Positions 1 through 5,986 of a stretch of DNA of 7,974 nucleotides are shown here, piece after piece. The notes below the pieces were generated by a model, which worked only from the letters and a program-made list of their open reading frames with translations, made no database searches and was not told the DNA's origin. Source of the DNA: Pseudomonadota bacterium (lineage in GTDB: Bacteria > Myxococcota_A > Polyangia > Polyangiales > Polyangiaceae); NCBI GenBank assembly GCA_023411445.1, contig JAEYOT010000937.1, positions 1 to 7,974 on the forward strand. The letters run 5' to 3'. Both the position numbers and the translations under genes were made by a program. Positions within the stretch are counted from its first letter, which is position 1. Each line of letters begins with the position of its first letter.

Positions 1-8
1 CGGCCTCG

Positions 9-1667
9 ATGCCCCGCACCCTGGCCCTGATCGGCACCGGCGATTGGGGGAGAAACCTGGCCCGCTGCTTCGACCAGCTGGGCGCGCTCGGCGCGCTGGT
101 GGACGAGGGCGCGTCGCCGGAGCTGCGACGCGAGCTGGAGCAGCGTCACCCCAGCGCCCCCTTCCGTGACAGCCTATCGGCCGTACTGGCGGATCCGAGC
201 GTCACCTCCGTGGCGATCGCGACGCCAGCGGCTTCTCATTTCGAGCTGGCTCGCGCCGCTCTAGAGCACGACAAGCACGTTTTCGTAGAGAAGCCGCTGT
301 GCCTGCGCCCCGAGCACGCGCGAGAGTTGATCGGCGTGGCCGAGCGTCGGCAGCGCGTGCTGATGGTGGGGCACTTGCTCCAGTACCACCCGTGCATCGT
401 CGCGCTCCGGCAGCTAGTGAAGCGCGGAGAGCTCGGAAAGCTGCTCACGATCACCTCCAGTCGGCTCAACCTCGGCAAGTTCCGCAAGGAAGAGAACGCG
501 CTGTGGAGCTTCGCTCCGCACGATGTCTCCGTGATCCTGTCGTTGCTCGATGGTCTCTTGCCTCGCACCGTTCGCTGCGTGGGCAGCGCCTACTTGGATC
601 ACGAGATCGCCGACTCCACGGTCACGCTCATGCGCTTCGCTGACGACGTCATGGCGCAGATTCACGTCAGCTGGTTGAACCCTTTCAAGGAGCAGAAGCT
701 CACGGTGGTCGGCACCGACGCGATGGCCGTGTTCGACGACACCAAGCCGTGGCCGGAGAAGCTCTTGGTCTATCGCGGCTACCTGCGCTGGCACAATGGG
801 CAGGACCCGACGCCGCTGAACCCGCTGGCAGAGCCAGTGCAGGTGGAGGCGGCAGAGCCGCTGCTGCGCGAGTGCGAGCATTTTCTGGCGGCGTGCGCAG
901 GGCGTACCTCGCCCTTGACCGATGGCGCCGAGGGCGAGCGAGTGCTGACGGTGCTGGACATGGCGCAGCGCAGCCTGGATCGGGATGGCGAAGTCGTCAC
1001 GACGACCACGCCAACGGCGAGCAGCGAGGACGCCTTCATTCATCCGAGCGCGACCGTGGAAGAGGGCGCTAGCGTGGGCGCACGCTCCCGGGTTTGGCAA
1101 TACGCGCACGTGATGCAAGGAGCGCGCGTTGGTGCGCGCTGCACGCTCGGCCAGAACGTCAGCGTGGCGTCTCGCGTCGTGCTAGGGGACGACGTGAAGG
1201 TTCAGAACAATGTCTCGCTCTACGATGGCGTCATCGTGGAAGACGGCGTCTTCCTGGGTCCTTCCTGCGTCCTGACCAACGTCAAGAACCCGCGCGCCGA
1301 GATCAACCGCCGCTCCTTGTACGAGCGCACCTTGATCCGCCGAGGCGCTACCGTGGGCGCGAACGCGACCATCGTGTGCGGCGTCACGCTCGGGCGCTAC
1401 TGCTTCGTGGCCGCTGGGGCGGTCGTCACGGGTGACGTGCCCGATTACGCGCTGATGATTGGTAACCCTGCTCGTCAGCACGGCTACGTCAGTCGCCACG
1501 GCCACCGACTGCGACCCAGCGCCAATGGTGTCATGACTTGTCCAGAGTCCAACCTGCGCTATCGCGAAGTGGAGCCTGGCGTCCTCGTTTGCCTCGACCT
1601 GGACGAAGCAACGCCTTTGCCCGAAGCCCTGCGCCACGGCAAGGCTCGAGACGAGGCCGCGTCGTGA
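9..1667 (+). CDS. wbpB-wbpD: Bifunctional UDP-GlcNAcA 3-dehydrogenase / UDP-3-amino-sugar N-acetyltransferase (WbpB-WbpD type fusion)
   Basis: Two enzymes in one 552-residue chain. Residues 1-325 form a Gfo/Idh/MocA oxidoreductase: a Rossmann GTGDWG loop at 9-14, the EKP motif at 94-96 with the expected catalytic Lys95, and an HDVS motif with His171 that probably supplies the second catalytic residue. A Thr-rich linker (about 331-341) leads to a left-handed beta-helix acetyltransferase starting at FIHPSATV (343-350), with hexapeptide repeats, QNNVSLYD from 399, and a C-terminal CPES segment (Cys511) as in WbpD/WlbB proteins. In the known pathway WbpB oxidises C3 of UDP-GlcNAcA and WbpD acetylates the 3-amino group with acetyl-CoA; both are cytoplasmic. 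The fused length roughly equals the sum of the separate enzymes, and no break is visible. The ATG at 9 gives a natural N-terminus (start, then ALIGTG), but only 8 bases precede it, so its ribosome site cannot be judged. Family assignment is firm; exact substrate is inferred from the following wbpE-like gene. Confidence 0.88.
   Translation: MPRTLALIGTGDWGRNLARCFDQLGALGALVDEGASPELRRELEQRHPSAPFRDSLSAVLADPSVTSVAIATPAASHFELARAALEHDKHVFVEKPLCLRPEHARELIGVAERRQRVLMVGHLLQYHPCIVALRQLVKRGELGKLLTITSSRLNLGKFRKEENALWSFAPHDVSVILSLLDGLLPRTVRCVGSAYLDHEIADSTVTLMRFADDVMAQIHVSWLNPFKEQKLTVVGTDAMAVFDDTKPWPEKLLVYRGYLRWHNGQDPTPLNPLAEPVQVEAAEPLLRECEHFLAACAGRTSPLTDGAEGERVLTVLDMAQRSLDRDGEVVTTTTPTASSEDAFIHPSATVEEGASVGARSRVWQYAHVMQGARVGARCTLGQNVSVASRVVLGDDVKVQNNVSLYDGVIVEDGVFLGPSCVLTNVKNPRAEINRRSLYERTLIRRGATVGANATIVCGVTLGRYCFVAAGAVVTGDVPDYALMIGNPARQHGYVSRHGHRLRPSANGVMTCPESNLRYREVEPGVLVCLDLDEATPLPEALRHGKARDEAAS
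1653..1656 (+). promoter_or_regulatory. Ribosome binding site (GAGG) for the aminotransferase gene
   Basis: GAGG lies 7 nt before the GTG at 1664, inside the end of the preceding gene. It supports that GTG as the true start rather than an in-frame ATG at 1538, which would add 42 residues of arginine- and proline-rich sequence read out of frame through the acetyltransferase end. Confidence 0.55.
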
Positions 1668-2776
1668 GCGCCGACGTCCACGGCCGCGTCCGCTTTCATG
1701 ACCACGCAGCTGCGCGAGCTCGACACGCGGCGGACGTGGAGCAGGCCATGCAGCGCGTGCTGGCTCATGGCAAGTTCATCCTCGGTCCCGAAGTGGCGGA
1801 GCTCGAGAGCGAGCTTGGGCGCTACGTCGGGGCCCGGCACGCCCTCGCGGTAAAGAGCGGCACGCTCGCCTTGGAGCTCGCGCTGCGCACCTTACGCATC
1901 GGTGCCGGCGATGAGGTGATCACGACTTCCTTCAGCTGGATCAGCGCGGCGGAGGCGATCGCGCTCGTCGGTGCAGTGCCCATCTTCGTCGATATCGATC
2001 CGGTCACGTTCTTGTTGGATCCAGCCGCCGTCGAGCGGGCCGTCAGCGCTCGCACCAAGGCCATCATTCCGGTCAGCTTGTTCGGACAAATGCCGGATCT
2101 GGAACGGTTGGGCGAGCTCGCGGCGCACCACGGGCTCGCCGTGATTGAAGACGGCGCGCAGAGCTTCGGCGCCAGCAGGAATGGTCGCCGTAGCGGCGGC
2201 GCGACGACGCTCGCCGTCACCAGCTTCTTCCCCACCAAGCCGCTCGGCTGTTACGGCGATGGCGGCGCCTTGTTCACGAACGACGAGTCCCTGGCGCAAC
2301 GAGCTCGAATGCTGCGCGATCACGGCGCCGAGCGCCGTGGCGAGCACACCCTGATCGGCGTCAACGGCCGCTTGGACACGCTACAGGCCGCCATCGTGCT
2401 CGCGAAGCTGCCGCACTTGGCCGCCGATCTGGCCGAGCGTCGCCGCCTCGCGGCGCGCTACACGGCGGAGCTGCCCAGCACCCTGCTCGCGCCCGTTACG
2501 GCTGGCGGCAACGTGCACGTTTACGCCCAGTACACGCTGCGCGCGCAAGCCCGTGAGCACATCGCAAGGAGCCTGGCGGAGCGCGGCATTGAAACGGCCA
2601 TCTACTATCGCCGCGCGCTTCACCAACAGCCGGTGTTCCAGCGTACGCACGCAGCTCGCCCCCTGCCAATCGCCGAGCAAGCCGCCAAAGAGGTGCTCAG
2701 CCTCCCCCTCTACCCAGGTCTAACGGACGCGCAGCAAACCCGAGTTATCGAGGTGTTGCACGATACGGCAAGCTAG
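1664..2776 (+). CDS. wbpE: UDP-2-acetamido-2-deoxy-3-oxo-glucuronate aminotransferase (DegT/DnrJ/EryC1/StrS family, WbpE-like)
   Basis: A 370-residue PLP-dependent sugar aminotransferase, the usual length for the family. From memory it parallels Pseudomonas WbpE along its whole length: HGKFILGPEVAELE near the N-terminus, GAGDEVITTSFSW, VPIFVDIDP, AIIPVSLFGQ, then EDGAQSFGA with Asp163 (pyridine nitrogen contact) and Gln166, TSFFPTKPLGCYGDGGA with the Schiff-base Lys192, NGRLDTLQAAI, and VYAQYT from about 286. WbpE transfers an amino group from glutamate to C3 of the keto sugar made by WbpB; the 2-oxoglutarate released lets WbpB re-oxidise its NADH, so the two steps form a cycle. The GTG start overlaps the stop of the fusion gene (GTGA at 1664-1667) and has GAGG upstream, so translational coupling is expected. 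The N-terminal 12 or so residues are unlike WbpE. A related DegT aminotransferase acting on another 3-keto sugar is possible but less likely in this context. Confidence 0.9.
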   Translation: MSADVHGRVRFHDHAAARARHAADVEQAMQRVLAHGKFILGPEVAELESELGRYVGARHALAVKSGTLALELALRTLRIGAGDEVITTSFSWISAAEAIALVGAVPIFVDIDPVTFLLDPAAVERAVSARTKAIIPVSLFGQMPDLERLGELAAHHGLAVIEDGAQSFGASRNGRRSGGATTLAVTSFFPTKPLGCYGDGGALFTNDESLAQRARMLRDHGAERRGEHTLIGVNGRLDTLQAAIVLAKLPHLAADLAERRRLAARYTAELPSTLLAPVTAGGNVHVYAQYTLRAQAREHIARSLAERGIETAIYYRRALHQQPVFQRTHAARPLPIAEQAAKEVLSLPLYPGLTDAQQTRVIEVLHDTAS

Positions 2777-2783
2777 ATCCCGC

Positions 2784-4391
2784 CTAGTTGTCGCCCGCGA
2801 GCAAGGCGTCGCAGCTCGCCGAGGGGGGCGTCGCTGAGATCGCGATGCTGGCGCGCCTGTCTCGGGTCCCTGGGTTGCGCGCTGGACCACGCTTTACTTC
2901 CACGAAGCACCCCGCTCCGATCAGCTTGGCTAAGGTAGCCTTGCCGTACTGGCTAGGATCCTTCACCAGGGCGCTCATCCGGCGTTGAGATAGCTCTACT
3001 TCGTGGAGCTCCGGCAGCTTGCCGTCGCGCGCCAGCAAGCGATCGTCCAGGTATACGCTGTACACAGCGCGCAGCACCTTGCCGCGCTCGCTGCGCTCCA
3101 AAATCGGGAGGTTGCGCTGGTAAGCGCGCTCCAGCACGCTCGAGAGCTCACGGCCGCGCGCGAAGCCGTCGAGCGGTGGATGCGAGCGCTGGTGAGCCAC
3201 GGTCACGCACGCCAACGCCGCGATGGCGCCGAGCGACCAAGCCCCCTGCGCCCACCCAGGGGCACCCGGCCCGTACTTCTGCAGCCAGCCCGCATCAGCA
3301 GTACTGCTCCAGAGCGTGGAGGCGACGTCAGCCAGGAATGTCCCGACGTAGACGCCAAGAAATGGCGTCGCAGGCTCCATGTAGCGAGGATCGAAGCCTT
3401 GAAACAGGTCGAGCGGACGCAGACTCTTGACCAGAAACGTCAAGAACAGCACATGGCTCAGTCCGCTCAACACCACAGCGCGCGCTCGCGCATCGTGCGG
3501 TCGTCGTAGCACCGCGAGCCACAGCGCGCTCGCCAGGCCGAAGAAGAGCAAGTACTTGGTGGCGTTGTGCAGCTCGTCGAACCGCTGGAACACGTCGACG
3601 AAGCGCATCTTCTCGCCGGAGTCGTCCCCATCGGCGGCCGCCAAGTGCGTCCCCAGCACGATCGCGAGCCGACTGGAGTGTTCAGTCAAGACGGCGTAGG
3701 CCAAGGTCTCGAGCAATAGCCCCGTCAGCAAAATGCCAAAGAACGTGGCGGCATCCCGCCAACTGCGACGAGACGACCAGACAGCCAAGCCCAGTCCGGG
3801 GAAGAAAAAGAAGAACGTCTCTTTCGCGAGGTAGCCACAGAAGGCGACCAAGCCCAGCGCGATCAGAAAGCGACGCCGAGTCGCGTCTGAAGCCTCCAAG
3901 AAGCGGACGCACAGGTAGCAGGCCACGATGGCGTAGGTGCCGGCGATCCCGTCGGGCAAGAGCTGCGAGGCAGAGCGGTGCACCATCGCCAGGTAGCTGA
4001 TCGACAGCACCGCTATCAGCCCCGCCAGGCGCCCGCCCAGCTTCCTAGCCAGCAGGTACACGAACGGGATCTGCGCCGCTGCCATGGCAAACGGCACCAC
4101 GTAGTAAGTCTGCCAGCCACGACCCAGCAGCGCCTGCGCCAGCCAAACCCAAGCGTTGACCCCAACGCGCGCCATGTGGTGCGTCCATTTCACGTGGGAG
4201 AAATCGTTGTCGTAGAACCACTGCCGGACGAAGTGCCACTTCTCGATGGCGTCCCCGCCAAACTCCACCTCTTCGAGGAAGCGGTGCGCGCACCAGAACA
4301 GAGTCACCAGCGCCACGATGATGACGGCGTCCACGAGCTGCTCCCGGCGAGCAGCGGGCTGGGCAACCTGGAGTGGATCAGCGCCCGTCAC
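2784..4391 (-). CDS. Polytopic membrane glycosyltransferase, GT-C fold (PMT/ArnT-like), third of three
   Basis: A 535-residue inner-membrane protein with about 11-12 hydrophobic segments, the first at about 19-39. The first outside loop carries GGDAIEKW (Asp47, Glu50), the place where GT-C enzymes keep their catalytic acid. Later features typical of GT39/PMT-like proteins are SQLLPDGIAGTYA, GYLAKETFFFFF and FDPRYMEPATPF. About 130 C-terminal residues after the last segment are soluble and probably periplasmic. Such enzymes transfer a sugar from a polyprenyl-phosphate donor outside the membrane; donor and acceptor here are unknown. The longest reading starts at a TTG (4433). I prefer the GTG at 4391 because it overlaps the upstream stop by 4 bp (GTGA) and has GAGAG 6 nt before it. 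It ends 7 bp from the convergent aminotransferase gene. It could also be a non-enzymatic GT-C-like protein; family fold is more certain than function. Confidence 0.72.
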   Translation of the reverse strand: MTGADPLQVAQPAARREQLVDAVIIVALVTLFWCAHRFLEEVEFGGDAIEKWHFVRQWFYDNDFSHVKWTHHMARVGVNAWVWLAQALLGRGWQTYYVVPFAMAAAQIPFVYLLARKLGGRLAGLIAVLSISYLAMVHRSASQLLPDGIAGTYAIVACYLCVRFLEASDATRRRFLIALGLVAFCGYLAKETFFFFFPGLGLAVWSSRRSWRDAATFFGILLTGLLLETLAYAVLTEHSSRLAIVLGTHLAAADGDDSGEKMRFVDVFQRFDELHNATKYLLFFGLASALWLAVLRRPHDARARAVVLSGLSHVLFLTFLVKSLRPLDLFQGFDPRYMEPATPFLGVYVGTFLADVASTLWSSTADAGWLQKYGPGAPGWAQGAWSLGAIAALACVTVAHQRSHPPLDGFARGRELSSVLERAYQRNLPILERSERGKVLRAVYSVYLDDRLLARDGKLPELHEVELSQRRMSALVKDPSQYGKATLAKLIGAGCFVEVKRGPARNPGTRDRRASIAISATPPSASCDALLAGDN

Positions 4392-5896
4392 GTGCCGCTC
4401 TCGAGCTTTTGACGAGCCCGCAGGCCCTGCCAACCTGAAATCAGCAAGCTGAACCCCAGCACCGCGCAGGCTATCAAGGAACAGGCCAAGACGTCGGGGA
4501 GTGGAAGCTCTGCCTTCGCGAAGGCAAAGGCGATGGCGAAGGTGGCTTTGTTACCAACGATCTCGGCGATGTAGAGGTCCGTGATCCACAGACCTAGCAA
4601 ACAGGCGCCGAGCAAAACCGCCTTGCCCACCAAGTCGTTCTTGAAGCTACCGTAGCCGGCACTGACCGCCAGCGTGAGCACCCACAAGACGGGGAAGTAG
4701 TAGCGCGCGGTCATGTTCCCTCCGCGGGCATAGAACTCGAAGATGGGCACGACCATGACCAAGAAAGCCACCACCACGAACACGACCGCGAAGGTGCGCT
4801 TGTCCTTCAGCAGCGTGCCGGGCTGCGGACGAAAGTCCGTGGCCAGCGCCTTGGTGGCTGCTAGCAAGCCGGCCACGACCAGCAGCGTGCCGGCCAGAGC
4901 AACAGCGCCGCCGAGCAGCACCCCGCCCGCGAGCCTGCACCACAAGTCAGTCACCAGCAGCTCCCACCGATCCAGCTTCAGCAGGTGGTAGTAAAACGCT
5001 TCACGAACCGGCCGAGAGAGCCCGACGAACAGCGGCTTCCCTGCCGTCACGTCGTCGTACATGCGGTAGTTGTGCAGGTAAAACCAGCCGGACGTGATGG
5101 CGATCAGCCCCAGCGCAGCCCCGCTGAACGCTGCCACGTTGCGTAGGCGCAGTAGCGGCGGCCGCCCTCGCTCCAGCAGCAGCGCCAGGCCCACCGCCGT
5201 GAGCGCGGGAGCCACCACCAAGAGTGAAGCAAACCGGGAGGCACAAGCCAGCGCTCCCCAGATCACGACTTGCAGCACCGCCGAGAAGGCGGGCCCACGC
5301 AAGAGCACGAGCAGCACCGCATGGCACAGACCCGCGGTCGTGAGAAACGCCAGCGCGTCGTTGTGCACGACCGAACACACGTTGACGAAGGCAGGCGTGA
5401 CCGCGCAGAGCGCGACCGCGCTGAGCGCCGCTTCCCGCCGGCGCGGGACCAGCAAAACGGCCGCGAGGTAAGCGTAGATGAGGCCGGCCGCGCCCATGAG
5501 CAGCGTGAGCAAGCGCGACACCCACAGCCCCGACACGATGCTCTCGCCCTCGCTCGCCCATTTCAGAGGAAAGCCGACGATGACGTAGTAGAGCGGCGGG
5601 TGCGCAGCGGCAGCGTGCATCTTGGTGCCGCGTATGCGCTTAGTGTGCAGCTTCTTCAGGTCCACCTGGCTGCGCACGTCAGGCAGCCTGCCTTCGGCGA
5701 GCTCGATGGCGTAGGCGATGTGACGGGGCTCATCCAGAGCCTTGGCGTGCGGGATGGCCAGCAGCTGCATGCCGCCGAGCGCAAAGAAGGCGAGCAACAC
5801 CCCGACCAAGCCAATGAGCGCAGGGCGCTCGAACAAGGGGGCAAAGATACCGGTCCGGCGCGCCGACGCGGGGGAGCTCATCGCCTCTGCCGACAT
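4388..5896 (-). CDS. Polytopic membrane protein, GT-C glycosyltransferase-like (resembles DUF2142/GT39 proteins), second of three
   Basis: A 502-residue protein with about 12-13 hydrophobic segments and only short soluble ends. After the first segment (about 26-48) the outside loop has ALDEPRH with Asp55-Glu56, then AAHPPLYY (HPP at 99-101), HNDAL at 178-182 and ARYYFP at 397-402. This set (acidic pair, PPLYY, NDAL, RY-x-P) is what I recall from DUF2142-type and other GT-C membrane proteins. The likely role is transfer of a lipid-linked sugar at the periplasmic face; the substrate is unknown. The longest reading begins with TTG at 5902. The ATG at 5896 is preferred because AAGG stands 9 nt before it; an ATG at 5881 has AGAGG only 2 nt upstream, too close. 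It follows an 88-bp gap after the upstream GT-C gene and its stop overlaps the start of the downstream one, so these two are surely co-translated. Confidence 0.74.
   Translation of the reverse strand: MSAEAMSSPASARRTGIFAPLFERPALIGLVGVLLAFFALGGMQLLAIPHAKALDEPRHIAYAIELAEGRLPDVRSQVDLKKLHTKRIRGTKMHAAAAHPPLYYVIVGFPLKWASEGESIVSGLWVSRLLTLLMGAAGLIYAYLAAVLLVPRRREAALSAVALCAVTPAFVNVCSVVHNDALAFLTTAGLCHAVLLVLLRGPAFSAVLQVVIWGALACASRFASLLVVAPALTAVGLALLLERGRPPLLRLRNVAAFSGAALGLIAITSGWFYLHNYRMYDDVTAGKPLFVGLSRPVREAFYYHLLKLDRWELLVTDLWCRLAGGVLLGGAVALAGTLLVVAGLLAATKALATDFRPQPGTLLKDKRTFAVVFVVVAFLVMVVPIFEFYARGGNMTARYYFPVLWVLTLAVSAGYGSFKNDLVGKAVLLGACLLGLWITDLYIAEIVGNKATFAIAFAFAKAELPLPDVLACSLIACAVLGFSLLISGWQGLRARQKLESGT
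4398..4402 (-). promoter_or_regulatory. Probable ribosome binding site (GAGAG) for the GT-C gene starting at 4391
   Basis: On the minus strand GAGAG lies 6 nt before the GTG at 4391, within the end of the upstream gene. The alternative TTG at 4433 has AGG directly against the start codon with no spacer. The site is only a partial match to the anti-Shine-Dalgarno sequence. Confidence 0.4.
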
Positions 5897-5984
5897 ACCC
5901 AAGCGCCTTGCGAAAAGAGCCTATCCATCGCGAAAAACCGGCAGAACCCTTACCTTGAGAAGCCCAGAAGTCGAACGAATTCGA
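5897..5984 (-). other. 88-bp intergenic gap between two GT-C genes
   Basis: The only substantial non-coding stretch. It is visibly richer in A and T than its surroundings. Read on the minus strand it begins inside a small perfect hairpin, and holds two TTTTCGC copies 20 bp apart and the AAGG site of the next gene. I see no convincing -35/-10 pair. It may be a spacer within one operon, or hold a partial terminator and a non-sigma70 promoter. Confidence 0.5.
5906..5909 (-). promoter_or_regulatory. Probable ribosome binding site (AAGG) for the GT-C gene starting at 5896
   Basis: AAGG on the minus strand, 9 nt before the ATG at 5896. It decides between three in-frame starts (TTG 5902, ATG 5896, ATG 5881). 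Confidence 0.4.
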
Positions 5985-5986
5985 CT
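5969..5986 (-). repeat. Perfect 7-bp inverted repeat with TTCG loop at the stop codon of the upstream GT-C gene
   Basis: Arms AGTCGAA and TTCGACT enclose a 4-base loop, which reads TTCG on the transcribed minus-strand sequence. The stop codon TAG of the GT-C gene (5987-5985) runs into the 5' arm. No run of T follows directly; a T5 tract (5933-5937) comes only about 30 nt later. It may slow ribosomes or protect a processed 3' end, but it is not a standard intrinsic terminator. Confidence 0.4.

Noticed and set aside
414..1118. Long minus-strand open frame (234 residues) opposite the fusion gene
   Set aside because: Rich in His, Arg and Gln with no recognisable domain. It lies antisense to a gene with clear motifs; in high-GC DNA such frames are expected shadows.
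2770..2790. Possible terminator hairpin between the convergent genes
   Set aside because: Only the self-complementary CTAG pairs; there is no longer stem and no T-run on either strand.
3792..3813. Homopolymer-like Phe codons (five Phe in a row) as a possible frameshift site
   Set aside because: The frame continues intact on both sides with membrane-protein sequence, and no alternative frame offers a sensible product.
5878..5928. 16-codon upstream frame on the minus strand whose TGA overlaps the ATG at 5881
   Set aside because: It looks like a leader peptide with an ATGA overlap, but it has no ribosome site and the ATG at 5896 is the better start of the gene. Likely chance.
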